DNA from: Variovorax sp. SG517 | GTDB lineage: Bacteria > Pseudomonadota > Gammaproteobacteria > Burkholderiales > Burkholderiaceae_C | Length of the DNA stretch: 64,000 nt | Direction of reading: 5' to 3' | NCBI RefSeq assembly: GCF_013376045.1 | Contig: NZ_JABMJG010000007.1 | Location: 1 to 64,000, forward strand | In this document: in pieces, positions 40,135-49,575 of the stretch | Layout: each line of letters begins with the position of its first letter | Numbering within the stretch: the first letter of the stretch is position 1 | The notes under the pieces: model-generated | Seen by the model: only the letters and a program-made list of their open reading frames with translations | Databases searched by the model: none | Told to the model about the DNA's origin: nothing | Made by a program: the position numbers and the translations under genes

Positions 40135-41400
40135 TTAAGCCTTTTTCGCCGCTTCGCGGTACACGAGCAGCGGGGGCTTGTTTTCGTCGATGGTCGATTC
40201 CTCGACCACCACCTTGTCGACATTGGTCGCGTTCGGCAATTCGAACATGGTGTCGATCAGTGACTGTTCAAGGATCGAACGCAAACCGCGCGCACCGGTC
40301 TTTCGTGCCAGCGCCTTGCGGGCGATCGCCTTGAGCGCCGCGGGGCGGATCTCGAGGTCCACGCCCTCCATCTGCAGCAGCTTGGTGAACTGCTTCACCA
40401 CCGCGTTCTTGGGCTCGGTGAGGATCTGGACCAGCGCGTCCTCGCTGAGCTCCGCGAGTGAGGCGACCACGGGCATGCGGCCCACCAGCTCGGGGATCAG
40501 GCCGAACTTGATCAGGTCTTCGGGCTCGACTTCGCGGAACACCTCGGTGAGGCTGCGCTGCTGCTTGCTCTTGACCGAAGCGCCGAAGCCAATGCCCGAG
40601 GCTTCGGTGCGGTTTTCGATGACCTTCTCCAGGCCCGCGAACGCGCCGCCGCAGATGAAAAGGATGTTGGTCGTGTCGATCTGCAGGAAGTCCTGGTTCG
40701 GATGCTTGCGCCCGCCCTGCGGCGGCACGCTGGCCATGGTGCCTTCGATGAGCTTCAGCAGCGCCTGCTGCACGCCCTCGCCCGACACGTCGCGCGTGAT
40801 CGAGGGGTTGTCGGACTTGCGCGAGATCTTGTCGATCTCGTCGATGTAGACGATGCCGCGCTGGGCGCGCTCGACCTCGTAGTTGCAGCTCTGCAGCAGC
40901 TTCTGGATGATGTTCTCGACGTCTTCACCCACGTAGCCGGCTTCAGTCAGCGTGGTGGCGTCGGCCATCACGAAGGGCACGTCGAGCATGCGCGCCAGCG
41001 TCTGCGCCAGCAGCGTCTTGCCCGAGCCGGTGGGGCCGATCAGCAGGATGTTGCTCTTGCTGAGCTCCACGTCGTCGCCCTTGGCCTTTTCCTTGTGGCG
41101 CAGGCGCTTGTAGTGGTTGTAGACGGCCACCGACAGCATGCGCTTGGCCGGCTCCTGGCCGATCACGTAGTTGTCGAGGTTGGCCTTGATCTCCAGCGGC
41201 GTGGGCAGGTCGTTGCGCGCCTCGCGCGCTTCCTCACCCGCCGGGAGTTCGTCGCGGATGATCTCGTTGCAAAGGTCGATGCACTCGTCGCAGATGAAGA
41301 CCGAAGGGCCCGCGATCAGCTTCTTGACCTCGTGCTGGCTCTTGCCGCAGAACGAGCAATAAAGCGTTTTTTCGCTGGAGGAGCCTTTTTTATCGGCCAT
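40135..41400 (-). CDS. clpX: ClpX unfoldase subunit
   Basis: 421 residues. The N-terminal zinc-binding domain uses Cys15, Cys18, Cys37 and Cys40 (YCSFC and CDEC). The AAA+ domain has Walker A GPTGSGKT (122-129) and Walker B YIDEIDKI, and the IGF loop that docks on ClpP is seen as SGIGFGAS. Hexameric partner of ClpP. An in-frame ATG six bases upstream (41406) would add two residues. Confidence 0.97.
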   Translation of the reverse strand: MADKKGSSSEKTLYCSFCGKSQHEVKKLIAGPSVFICDECIDLCNEIIRDELPAGEEAREARNDLPTPLEIKANLDNYVIGQEPAKRMLSVAVYNHYKRLRHKEKAKGDDVELSKSNILLIGPTGSGKTLLAQTLARMLDVPFVMADATTLTEAGYVGEDVENIIQKLLQSCNYEVERAQRGIVYIDEIDKISRKSDNPSITRDVSGEGVQQALLKLIEGTMASVPPQGGRKHPNQDFLQIDTTNILFICGGAFAGLEKVIENRTEASGIGFGASVKSKQQRSLTEVFREVEPEDLIKFGLIPELVGRMPVVASLAELSEDALVQILTEPKNAVVKQFTKLLQMEGVDLEIRPAALKAIARKALARKTGARGLRSILEQSLIDTMFELPNATNVDKVVVEESTIDENKPPLLVYREAAKKA

Positions 41401-41443
41401 GGACATTTGCCTCGTTACAGGGTAGGGACAATGATAACTAAAC

Positions 41444-41480
41444 AAAAACGGCGTTTCCCGTGTGGAAAACGCCGTTTTTT
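41444..41480 (-). terminator. Terminator-like hairpin between clpP and clpX
   Basis: AAAAACGGCGTTT pairs with AAACGCCGTTTTT across a short loop, with a T-run in the clpP-to-clpX direction. Its position between two genes of one block suggests partial termination, letting clpP be made in excess. Confidence 0.75.
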
Positions 41481-41507
41481 GCCATTTGGCGCCCTCGGCG
41501 CCGGCGT

Positions 41508-42116
41508 TCAACCGCGCTTGGCGACGACCTGGTCCACCAGGCCGTAGTCCTTGGCCTCGTCGGCCGTGAGGAAATAGTCGCGTTCGGTGTCGGCCTTGAC
41601 CTTTTCCAGCGGCTGGCCGGTGCGTTCGGCCAGGATGCGGTTCATCTGGTCCTTCGTACGCAGGATGTCCCGGGCGTGGATCTCGATGTCGGTCGCCTGG
41701 CCGCGTGCGCCGCCGAGCACTTGGTGGATCATGATCTTCGAGTTGGGCAGCGAGAAGCGCTTGCCCTTCTCGCCGGCTGCCAGCAGGAAGGCGCCCATGC
41801 TGGCCGCGAAGCCCAGGCACATGGTCGACACGTCGGGCTTGATGAACTGCATGGTGTCGTAGATGGCCATGCCGGCGCTCACGCTGCCGCCCGGGGAGTT
41901 GATGTAGAAGGAAATGTCCTTGTCCGGGTTCTCGCTCTCGAGGAACAGCAGCTGGGCCACCACGAGGTTGGCGGTCTGGTCGTTGACCTCGCCCACCAGG
42001 AAGATGATGCGCTCCTTGAGGAGACGCGAATAGATGTCATACGACCGCTCGCCGCGGCCGGATTGCTCGATGACCATCGGGATCATGCCGAGGGCCTGGA
42101 TATCCTGTGCGCTCAT
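41508..42116 (-). CDS. clpP: ClpP protease subunit
   Basis: 202 residues. Catalytic triad Ser106 (GFAASMGAF), His131 (IMIHQ) and Asp180 (DTERDYFLT). It assembles as two heptamer rings with ClpX or ClpA. The start at 42116 fits the family; the longer frame to 42200 runs into the tig terminator. Between clpP and tig lies a 114-bp gap with a strong hairpin, so clpP may have its own promoter. Confidence 0.97.
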   Translation of the reverse strand: MSAQDIQALGMIPMVIEQSGRGERSYDIYSRLLKERIIFLVGEVNDQTANLVVAQLLFLESENPDKDISFYINSPGGSVSAGMAIYDTMQFIKPDVSTMCLGFAASMGAFLLAAGEKGKRFSLPNSKIMIHQVLGGARGQATDIEIHARDILRTKDQMNRILAERTGQPLEKVKADTERDYFLTADEAKDYGLVDQVVAKRG

Positions 42117-42174
42117 GTATTTGCTCTCCGGGAAATGGAATCGTTCGCTGTTTCTGAACTGTACGCCTGAGTGA

Positions 42175-42208
42175 AATGGGGCTCGTGCCGCAAAGCACAA
42201 GCCCCATT
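42175..42208 (-). terminator. Hairpin between tig and clpP
   Basis: AATGGGGCT-GTGC pairs with GCAC-AGCCCCATT, one mismatch, loop of six. It follows the tig stop by about 22 bp; the T-tail is short, so it may be a leaky terminator or an mRNA-protecting stem. Confidence 0.55.
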
Positions 42209-42230
42209 GGCGTTGCGGGCGAGACGGAGA

Positions 42231-43547
42231 TCAGCCCTGCTGCTGAGCCATCAGTTCGTCGAACGACACCGACTTTTCGTTGACCTTGGCCTTGCTCAGC
42301 ACGAAATCGGTCACGTTGTTCTCGATGACGACGGCTTCGACTTCCGCCAGGCGGTTGTTGTCGCTGAAGTACCAGCGCACCACGTCGGCCGGCTTCTCGT
42401 AGCTGGCGGCCAGCTCGTCGATGTGGGCCTTGATCTGCTCGGGCTTGGCCTGCAGGTTGTTGGCACGCACCAGTTCGGCGACCACCAGGCCCAGGCGCAC
42501 GCGGCGCTCGGCTTGCGGGCGGAACACTTCGTCGGGGATCGGAGCCTTGTCGGCGTCCTTGATGCCGCGCTGCTTCAGCTCGGCGCGGGCGCCTTCGACC
42601 ATGCGGTTGACTTCCGACTGCACGCTGGCGTTGGGCAGGTCGAGCTCGGCGTTGGCCACCAGGGCGTCCATCACGGCGTTCTTGTTGCGGGCCAGCAGGC
42701 GGAACTTCACTTCTCGCTCGAGGTTGCGCTTGATGTCGGCGCGCAGGCCTTCGACCGTGGCTTCGGCGATGCCGAGCGACTTGGCGAGCTGCTCGTTGAC
42801 TTCGGGCAGGTGCGAGGCTTCGATCTTCTTCACGGTGACGAGGAAGTCGGCCTGCTTGCCGGCCACGTCCTTGCCGTGGTAGTCGGCCGGGAACGACAGC
42901 GGGAAGGTGCGGCTGTCGCCGGCCTTCATGCCGCGCACGGCGTCTTCGAATTCCTTGAGCATCTGGCCTTCGCCGACGACGAACTGGAAGTCTTCGGCCT
43001 TGCCGCCCTGGAAGGGCTCGCCGTCGATCTTGCCTTCGAAGTCGACGGTCACGCGGTCGCTGTCCTGGGCCACGGCGTCTTGCGCGCGCTGGGCGAAGGT
43101 GCGGCGCTGCTTGCGCAGGATGTCCAGGGTCTTGTCGATGGCGTCATCGCCGACTTCGGCCGACAGCTTCTCGACTTCGGCGCCCGACAGGTCGTTGATC
43201 TTGACGTCGGGGAACACTTCGAAGACCGCGTCGAAGGCCAGTTCGCCTTCAGGCGCGTCTTCCTTCTCGGTGATGCGGGGCTGGCCGGCGACGCGCAGCT
43301 TGGCTTCGTTCGCGGCTTGCGAGAAGGCCTCGCCGACCTTGTCGTTCATGACTTCGTAGTGCACCGAGTAGCCATAGCGCTGGGCCACGACGTTCATCGG
43401 CACCTTGCCGGGACGGAAGCCGTCCATCTTGACGGTGCGCGCGAGCTTCTTGAGGCGCGAATCGACTTCGGACTGGATGGTGCCGACCGGCAGGGTCAGC
43501 GTGATCTTGCGTTCGAGCTTCTCGAGAGTTTCAACGGTCACGGTCAT
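42231..43547 (-). CDS. tig: Trigger factor (ribosome-bound chaperone)
   Basis: 438 residues in three parts: the ribosome-binding N-domain with the signature DGFRPGKVP (a variant of GFRxGxxP), the FKBP-type prolyl isomerase domain (about 150-240, with DRVTVDFEGKIDGEPFQGG), and the helical C-domain with the arms. It meets nascent chains at the exit tunnel. The start at 43547 is preceded by GGAAGA. It is the first gene of the tig-clpP-clpX-lon block. Confidence 0.97.
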   Translation of the reverse strand: MTVTVETLEKLERKITLTLPVGTIQSEVDSRLKKLARTVKMDGFRPGKVPMNVVAQRYGYSVHYEVMNDKVGEAFSQAANEAKLRVAGQPRITEKEDAPEGELAFDAVFEVFPDVKINDLSGAEVEKLSAEVGDDAIDKTLDILRKQRRTFAQRAQDAVAQDSDRVTVDFEGKIDGEPFQGGKAEDFQFVVGEGQMLKEFEDAVRGMKAGDSRTFPLSFPADYHGKDVAGKQADFLVTVKKIEASHLPEVNEQLAKSLGIAEATVEGLRADIKRNLEREVKFRLLARNKNAVMDALVANAELDLPNASVQSEVNRMVEGARAELKQRGIKDADKAPIPDEVFRPQAERRVRLGLVVAELVRANNLQAKPEQIKAHIDELAASYEKPADVVRWYFSDNNRLAEVEAVVIENNVTDFVLSKAKVNEKSVSFDELMAQQQG

Positions 43548-43810
43548 GATGTCTTCCTGGTAAGGGGCTGGTGCGCGGGGCCTGCATCTTTTTATCAATA
43601 CAGATCAAGGACTTACACGCGCTCGCGGGATTTATGCGGAGGCACGTGCGTGCCGCCTGCAAAACTGGGCAACCGATGATTCTAATCGGCTGGAAGCGCC
43701 CGTTCTGAGCGGGCCAAGGACCGATGGCGATGGAGATCGCACAACATGTCCGATCCGGCACCGAATTCGCCTTTACAGTGGCTGCGATTCGACATTTCCC
43801 CGAGAAACGA

Positions 43811-44827
43811 ATGCCCATGCTCTTCCAGCGACTGCTCGCCTCCCTCGCCTTCACCGTGGCCCTCGCGTTCGGCATGCTTGCGCCCGCGCTGGCCAAGACC
43901 GCCACGCCGGCTGCAGCGGCGGCGAAGGAGCCAACCATCCAGCAGATCTACGAAGCTGCGAGCAACGGAAAGATGGCCGATGCCGACGCGATGATCGCGA
44001 AGGTGCTGAAGAACCATCCGAAGAGCGCGAAGGCCCGCTATGTGCACGCCGAGCTTCTCGCGATGAAGGGCGAGCTCGACGATGCCCGCGACGAACTGGC
44101 CCTGGCCAAGGAGCTCTCGCCGGGACTCAAGTTCGCGAAGGCCGAATCGGTCGCCAAGCTCGAGCGCAAGCTGGAGAAACCGGTCGAGACCAAACCCGAG
44201 CCACCGCCCGTACCCAGCCCGGCTGCAGCATTGGCGTCCGGCAAGACGGATACGGGCTCATCGTCCGGCCCGATCCCCTGGGGGCCGATCGGCATCGTGG
44301 CGCTGTTCGTCGTCGCCTATGTGGTCTTCCAGCAGCGCCGCCGCGCCACCACCTTCGAGGCGCCTGTCCCCGCCGGGAGCGGAACCAGGTTCTCCAGGCC
44401 CACGAGCGATTCGTCGATGGGCTACGGCAGGACGGACGACTACAGGGACTACGGCTCCGCACCTCCCGCACCCAGCCAGGGGCCCGGCATCGGCGGCGCG
44501 CTGGCCGCGGGTGCGGCAGCGGGCGTGGGCGCGGTTGTCGCGGGCGAGTTGCTGCGCCACATGATGAACGACCGCTCCGACGAGCACCGGGGCAGTACGG
44601 TCAACATCTTCAACACCCACCGCGGCCACGACAGCGGCAACGACAGGATGGGCAGCAGCCTGTGGCCCACGTCCGACCCGGAGCCGGAGCGCCAGGTCGA
44701 CCGCAGCTTCGTCGACAACGACTTCGGCATCAGCGACACGAGCTCGTGGGACGACTCGAGCAGTAGCAGCAGCTCCGACAGCGGAAGCAGCGACAGCAGC
44801 AGCAGCAGCAGCAGTAGCGACTGGTAA
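43811..44827 (+). CDS. Membrane-anchored protein with TPR-like repeats and Asp/Ser tail
   Basis: 338 residues. A signal peptide (LLASLAFTVALAFGMLAPALA) ends near 28. Residues 44-110 form two TPR-like helical hairpins (IQQIYEAASNGKMADADAMIAKVLKNHPKSAKARYVHAELL). A Pro-rich linker leads to a membrane span at about 155-174 (GIVALFVVAYVVF), then a Gly/Ala-rich helix (GIGGALAAGAAAGVGAVVAGELL), and from about 308 to 338 an almost pure Asp/Ser tail ending in Trp. This architecture resembles envelope proteins ending in a Ser/Gly-rich tail and Trp, but I cannot name a family. An in-frame ATG at 43817 is also possible. Confidence 0.75.
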   Translation: MPMLFQRLLASLAFTVALAFGMLAPALAKTATPAAAAAKEPTIQQIYEAASNGKMADADAMIAKVLKNHPKSAKARYVHAELLAMKGELDDARDELALAKELSPGLKFAKAESVAKLERKLEKPVETKPEPPPVPSPAAALASGKTDTGSSSGPIPWGPIGIVALFVVAYVVFQQRRRATTFEAPVPAGSGTRFSRPTSDSSMGYGRTDDYRDYGSAPPAPSQGPGIGGALAAGAAAGVGAVVAGELLRHMMNDRSDEHRGSTVNIFNTHRGHDSGNDRMGSSLWPTSDPEPERQVDRSFVDNDFGISDTSSWDDSSSSSSSDSGSSDSSSSSSSSDW

Positions 44828-44847
44828 GCCGGGGAAAAGGGAAAGAG

Positions 44848-44879
44848 AAAAAGCCCCGCTCCTTGCGGAACGGGGCTTT
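44848..44879. terminator. Bidirectional terminator
   Basis: AAAGCCCCG and CGGGGCTTT form a 9-bp stem with a 12-nt loop, between the TPR protein gene (plus strand) and tRNA-Leu(UAG) (minus strand). Confidence 0.8.
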
Positions 44880-44913
44880 CAGTCTGCTCGATAGAACGGG
44901 CTACGTGCAGGGC

Positions 44914-45000
44914 TGGTGCGCGGGGCCGGACTCGAACCGGCACGTTCTTGCGAACGTCAGGACCTAAACCTGGTGCGTCTACCAATTTCGCCACCCGCGC
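44914..45000 (-). tRNA. tRNA-Leu (UAG)
   Basis: 87 nt with a long variable arm and encoded CCA. The anticodon loop TTTAGGT gives UAG, the acceptor stem GCGCGGG pairs with CCCGCGC, and the T arm GGTTCGAGTCC is present. Confidence 0.96.
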
Positions 45001-45029
45001 GATGCCAATCTTTTTTCAGGTGAATGCAA

Positions 45030-45083
45030 AAGCGGACGGGCTTTTCGCACCACGGATTCCCGTGGGCCAAAGACCATCCGCTT
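45030..45083 (-). terminator. Possible terminator of the RND operon
   Basis: AAGCGGATGG pairs with CCGTCCGCTT (one wobble or mismatch) enclosing an inner hairpin CCACGG-ATTC-CCGTGG; TTTTGC follows on the minus strand. Confidence 0.4.
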
Positions 45084-45104
45084 GAAATCGGTCAGCCAGC
45101 GATT

Positions 45105-48100
45105 TTAGACGCTAATTGGCAGCGTTTCCGGCTCGCGCTTCACACGGAATGCAGCGGCGTACATCGCGGGCAGCGCGAGCAGGGTCAACACCGTTGCCAC
45201 GATCAGCCCGCCCATGATGGCAACGGCCATCGGCCCCCAGAACACGCTGCGCGACAGCGGGATCATCGCCAGCACCGCTGCGGCCGCCGTCAGCACGATC
45301 GGCCGCAGGCGGCGCACCGCGGATTCGACGATCGCATCCCACGCCGGCACGCCCGCCGCGCGGTCGAGTTCGATCTGGTCGATCAGGATCACCGCGTTGC
45401 GCTGGATCATGCCCATCAGCGCGATCACGCCCAGCAGCGCGACGAAGCCGAAGGGCCGGTTCAGCACCAGCAGCGCGCCGGCCACGCCGGCGATGCCCAT
45501 CGGACCGGTGATGAACACCAGCAACGAACGGCTGAAGCTGTGCAGTTGCAGCATCAGCAGCGTGAACACCAGGAACAGCATGATCGGCACGCCCGCCACG
45601 ATGGAGGCCGAACCCTTGCTGCTTTCCTCCACCGCGCCCGCCACTTCGATGCGATAGGCGCCCTGCCCGGCCGCGACCCAGCCGGCCTCGAGCTCGCGCA
45701 GCTTGGGCAGCAGCTGCGCGGTCACGGTGGCGCCCTGCAGGCCCTCGATCACGTCGCCCTGCACGGTAATGGCGTAGTCGCGGTTCTCGCGCCACATCAC
45801 GCCCGGCTCCCAGGTGAACACCGGCTTGGCGATCTGCGTGAGCGGGATCGAGCGGCCCGAGGTCGTCGGGATGTAGGCGTTGCCGATGTCCGAGATGGCC
45901 TGGCGCTCGTCGGGCGCCTGGCGCAGCACGATGTCGATCAGCAGGTCGTTCTCGCGGTACTGGCCCACGGTCGTGCCGCTGAACATGGTCTTGGAAGCCT
46001 GCGCGATGGCCTGGCTGGTCACGCCCAGCGCGCGCGCCTTGGCCTGGTCGATCTCGAGGCGGATCACCTTCACCGACTCGTTCCAGTTGTCGTTCACGCC
46101 GCGCATGTTGGCGTTGTCGCGCAGCACCGCCTTCACCTCGTCGGCGTGGCCGCGCAGCAGCGCCGGGTCGGGCCCGATCACGCGGAACTGCACCGGGTAC
46201 GGCACCGGCGGGCCGTTGGGCAGCAGCTTCACGCGACCGCGTACCTCGGGGAATTCCTGCGCCAGCACCTGCGGCAGCTTGATGCGCAGGGTCTCGCGCA
46301 CCTTGAGGTCCTTGGCCAGCACGATCAGCTGCGACACGTTGGTCTGCGGGAACACCTGGTCCAGCGGCAGGTAGAAGCGCGGCACGCCCGAGCCGATCCA
46401 GGTGCTGACGGTGCTCACGCCGGCCTCCTGCATGAGGCGCTTCTCGACGCGCTTGGCCACTTCCTCGTTCGCGGCGAACGAGGTGCCTTCGGGGAACCAG
46501 ATGTCGACCAGGATCTCCGGCCGGCTCGAATCCGGGAAGAACTGCTGCTGCACCTTGCCCATGCCGAAGATGCCCAGTGCGAAGATCAGCACCGTGGCGC
46601 CAATGGTCATCCAGCGGTGCTGCACGCACCAGTTCACCGAGCGGCGGAAGGCGTTGTAGAACGGCGTGTCGAAGAGTTCGTGCGGCGGCGCGTTGGGGTC
46701 GTGCGGCTTCACCTTGAGCAGCAGCGTGCCCAGGTAGGGCACGAAGTACACCGAGACGATCCACGACAGCACCAGCGCGATCACCGTCACCGCGAAGATC
46801 GCGAAGGTGTACTCGCCAGTCACCGACTTGGCGATGCCGATCGGCAGGAAGCCCGCAGCGGTGATGAGCGTGCCCGTGAGCATCGGCTTGGCCGTCACGT
46901 CGTAGGCGAAGGTGGCGGCGCGGACCTTGTCGTAGCCCTCTTCCATCTTCCGCACCATCATCTCGACCGCGATGATGGCGTCGTCCACCAGCAGGCCCAG
47001 CGCAATGATGAGCGAGCCCAGCGATATCTTGTGCAGCCCGATGCCGAAGTAATTCATGGCCAGGAAGGTCACGGCCAGCACCAGCGGGATGGTGATGGCC
47101 ACCACCAGCCCCGGGCGCATGTCGATGTACCAGCCGAAGCGCCCGCCCTTGTGCAGGCCCAGCGAGATGATGCTCACGGCCAGCACGATGGCCACGGCCT
47201 CGATCAGCACGCCCACGAATTCGTTGACCGAACTCGCCACCGCCACCGGCTGGTCCTGCACCTGCGCCAGCTTCACGCCGGCCGGCAGGCGCTGCTCGAT
47301 GGTCGCCGTGGTGGCCTTCAGCGCCTTGCCCAGCGCGATGATGTCGCCGCCCTTGGCCATCGACACGCCCAGGCCGATCACTTCCTTGCCCTGGTGGTGC
47401 ATCTTGACCGAGGGCGGATCGACGTAGCCGCGATGGATGTCGGCGATGTCGCCGAGCTTGAGCTGGTTGCCCGAGCTGCCGCGAATGGGCATCTCGCGTA
47501 GCTGGTCGACGCTGGTGAACTGGCCCGCGACGCGCACCTGCACCACGTCCAGCGGCGACTGGATCGTGCCCGCGCTCTCGATCGCGTTCTGCGAGCCGAG
47601 CTGCGAGAGCACCGCGTTGAAGTCGAGCCCCAGCTGCGCCAGGCGCTTCTGCGAGATCTCGATGTAGACCTTCTCGTCCTGCACGCCGAACTGGTCGACC
47701 TTGGCCACGTCCTTCACGCGCAGCAGCTGCTGGCGCACGTCGTCGGCCAGGGTCTTGAGCTCGGCATAGCTGAAGCCTTCGCTCTCCAGCGCATAGATCA
47801 CGCCGTAGACGTCGCCGAAGTCGTCATTGAAGAACGGCCCCTGCACGCCGGCGGGCAAGGTGGCGCGCATGTCGCCGATCTTCTTGCGCACCGTGTACCA
47901 GACGTTCGCCACCTCGGTGGACTTCGACGAGTCCTTGATGTTGAAGATGATCTGCGACTCGCCGGGCTTCGAATAGCTGCGGATCTTGTCGGCGTAGGGC
48001 GCCTCCTGCAGCGTGCGTTCGAGCTTGTCGGTGACCTGCTCGGCCACCTGCTGCGCGGTGGCGCCGGGCCAATAGGTGCGCACCACCATCGCGCGGAAGG

Positions 48101-48263
48101 TGAAGGGCGGGTCTTCGTCCTGCCCGAGCTGGAAGTACGCGAACGCGCCCAGCACCATCAGCACCACCATCAGGTAGCGCGTGAGGGGCGCGTGGTCCAG
48201 CGCCCATTTGGAGAGATTGAAGCCCGAGGGCTTGTCGTTGGGGTTCGCTGCGCCGCCGCTCAT
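45105..48263 (-). CDS. RND efflux pump inner-membrane transporter (AcrB/HAE-like)
   Basis: 1052 residues with the RND layout of 12 membrane helices and two large periplasmic loops. The Asp-Asp proton relay in helix 4 is in GLLVDDAIIAVEMMVRKMEEG. The N-terminus FNLSKWALDHAPLTRYLMVVLMVLGAFAYFQLGQDEDPPFTFRAMVV is typical of the AcrB-like family of small divergent members. The start overlaps the stop of the adaptor gene (ATGA). No outer-membrane channel gene follows, so a TolC-type partner must come from elsewhere. Substrates are unknown. Confidence 0.93.
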   Translation of the reverse strand: MSGGAANPNDKPSGFNLSKWALDHAPLTRYLMVVLMVLGAFAYFQLGQDEDPPFTFRAMVVRTYWPGATAQQVAEQVTDKLERTLQEAPYADKIRSYSKPGESQIIFNIKDSSKSTEVANVWYTVRKKIGDMRATLPAGVQGPFFNDDFGDVYGVIYALESEGFSYAELKTLADDVRQQLLRVKDVAKVDQFGVQDEKVYIEISQKRLAQLGLDFNAVLSQLGSQNAIESAGTIQSPLDVVQVRVAGQFTSVDQLREMPIRGSSGNQLKLGDIADIHRGYVDPPSVKMHHQGKEVIGLGVSMAKGGDIIALGKALKATTATIEQRLPAGVKLAQVQDQPVAVASSVNEFVGVLIEAVAIVLAVSIISLGLHKGGRFGWYIDMRPGLVVAITIPLVLAVTFLAMNYFGIGLHKISLGSLIIALGLLVDDAIIAVEMMVRKMEEGYDKVRAATFAYDVTAKPMLTGTLITAAGFLPIGIAKSVTGEYTFAIFAVTVIALVLSWIVSVYFVPYLGTLLLKVKPHDPNAPPHELFDTPFYNAFRRSVNWCVQHRWMTIGATVLIFALGIFGMGKVQQQFFPDSSRPEILVDIWFPEGTSFAANEEVAKRVEKRLMQEAGVSTVSTWIGSGVPRFYLPLDQVFPQTNVSQLIVLAKDLKVRETLRIKLPQVLAQEFPEVRGRVKLLPNGPPVPYPVQFRVIGPDPALLRGHADEVKAVLRDNANMRGVNDNWNESVKVIRLEIDQAKARALGVTSQAIAQASKTMFSGTTVGQYRENDLLIDIVLRQAPDERQAISDIGNAYIPTTSGRSIPLTQIAKPVFTWEPGVMWRENRDYAITVQGDVIEGLQGATVTAQLLPKLRELEAGWVAAGQGAYRIEVAGAVEESSKGSASIVAGVPIMLFLVFTLLMLQLHSFSRSLLVFITGPMGIAGVAGALLVLNRPFGFVALLGVIALMGMIQRNAVILIDQIELDRAAGVPAWDAIVESAVRRLRPIVLTAAAAVLAMIPLSRSVFWGPMAVAIMGGLIVATVLTLLALPAMYAAAFRVKREPETLPISV

Positions 48264-49456
48264 TTGGCGGCACCCGCTGCGATCTCCTTGTTCGTCGCCG
48301 CGACGGCCGTGACGGGCTGCGCCGACTCCTTGCCGACATTGGCGGCGGCCGCGGCCGCCTCCTTGGACTGGTAGATGGTGACCTTCTGCCCCGGCGACAG
48401 CACGTGCACGCCAGCGGCCACGACCATCATGCCGGGCGAGACGCCGCCCACGATCACGGCTTCGTTGCCGTCGGCAGTGGCCACCTGCACGGGCTGCGAG
48501 CGCACCGTCATCGTCGACTTGTCGAGCACCCACACGGAAGTGCCCTTGCCTTCCTGGCGCAGCGCGCTGGTCGGAAGCTTCATCACAGGAGCGCTGGAAT
48601 GCGCCAGGGCCTGCGGACGGGCGTAGACCGTGGCGCCCAGAGGCGGCGCCGTGGCCGCGTCGATGGAAACCTTGACCGAGTAGGTGCGCGTGACCGCGTC
48701 GGCGCTCGCCGCCACCTCGCGCACCTGGCCCTGCAGCTCGTTGCCGCCGGACCAGCCGCGCACCGTGACGGGCGAACCGGTCTTGATCAGCGTGGCGCGG
48801 TCTTCGGGCACCGCGAACACCACGTCGCGCGCGCCGTCCTGCGCAATGCGCACGACCGGCGTGCCGGCCTGCACCACCTGGCCGGGCTCGGCCTCGATGG
48901 CGGTGACGATGCCGGCCACGTCGGCCACCAGCGTCGTGTAGTTGGCCTGGTTGCCCTGCGAGGCGAGCTGCGCCTGTGCCTGCTCGAGCTGGGCCTGCGC
49001 GGCCTTCCAGGTGGTTTCGCGGCGCTCCAGCTCGGCGCCGCTGATGAAGTTCTGGGCCCGCAGCTCGGTGTAGCGCTTGAGGTCGGCGGCGGCAAGGTCG
49101 CGATTGGTCAGCGCGGCGGCCTGCTGGGCGCGTGCCGCTTCGGCGGCGAGGCGGTAGTCCTGCGGATCGAGCTGGGCCAGCACCTGGCCGGCCTGCACGT
49201 GCTGGCCGAGCTCGGCCTGGCGCTTGGTGATCTTGCCGCCGACGCGGAAGCCCAGTCGCGACTCGACGCGGGCGCGAACCTCGGCCGAGAACTCGGGCTG
49301 GGCGTCGAATTCGCTCGCCCCCACGGTCACGAACTTGACCGCCCGGACCGGGTCTTCAGCCGCGGGTTTGGGTGAACAGCCAGCCAGAAAGATGGCGGGA
49401 AGCAGCAGCCAGGCGGCGCTGCGGAGGCGGGACGGGAAGACGGCGGAAGCGGTCAT
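48260..49456 (-). CDS. RND pump periplasmic adaptor lipoprotein (MFP family)
   Basis: 398 residues. The lipobox FLAGC (about Cys26) anchors it to the inner membrane. Barrel-sandwich half motifs flank a helical hairpin (ARAQQAAALTNRDLAAADLKRYTELRAQNFISGAELERRETTWKAAQAQLEQAQAQLA), followed by the beta-barrel and membrane-proximal domains. It bridges the RND transporter and the outer-membrane channel. Two palindromes lie in the 119-bp gap upstream. Confidence 0.93.
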   Translation of the reverse strand: MTASAVFPSRLRSAAWLLLPAIFLAGCSPKPAAEDPVRAVKFVTVGASEFDAQPEFSAEVRARVESRLGFRVGGKITKRQAELGQHVQAGQVLAQLDPQDYRLAAEAARAQQAAALTNRDLAAADLKRYTELRAQNFISGAELERRETTWKAAQAQLEQAQAQLASQGNQANYTTLVADVAGIVTAIEAEPGQVVQAGTPVVRIAQDGARDVVFAVPEDRATLIKTGSPVTVRGWSGGNELQGQVREVAASADAVTRTYSVKVSIDAATAPPLGATVYARPQALAHSSAPVMKLPTSALRQEGKGTSVWVLDKSTMTVRSQPVQVATADGNEAVIVGGVSPGMMVVAAGVHVLSPGQKVTIYQSKEAAAAAANVGKESAQPVTAVAATNKEIAAGAAK

Positions 49457-49486
49457 GAGACACCCTGGAAAGGACGAACCGGATCA

Positions 49487-49549
49487 TTACTGACCCACTG
49501 GTTAGTAATCTAGGGTAAACGTGAACCGGTGTCAATGACCCGCCGGTCA
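49487..49549. promoter_or_regulatory. Two TetR-type palindromic operators upstream of the RND operon
   Basis: Operator 1 is a 22-bp near-palindrome at 49487-49508 whose outer arms TTACT and AGTAA match perfectly. Operator 2 is TGACC-CGCC-GGTCA at 49536-49549. Their shared ACC..GGT core suits a TetR/AcrR dimer. No TetR gene is adjacent; the upstream gene is kup. Confidence 0.6.
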
Positions 49550-49575
49550 CTAGGGCCTGCCAGCCGCCGAATCTT

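Noticed and set aside
41508-42200. Longer clpP frame starting at 42200
   Set aside because: The extra 28 residues would be encoded across the hairpin after tig and do not match ClpP.
45024-47501. An 825-codon open frame on the plus strand
   Set aside because: It is antisense to the RND transporter and rich in His/Arg/Gln with no domain pattern. Such long shadow frames are usual in GC-rich DNA.
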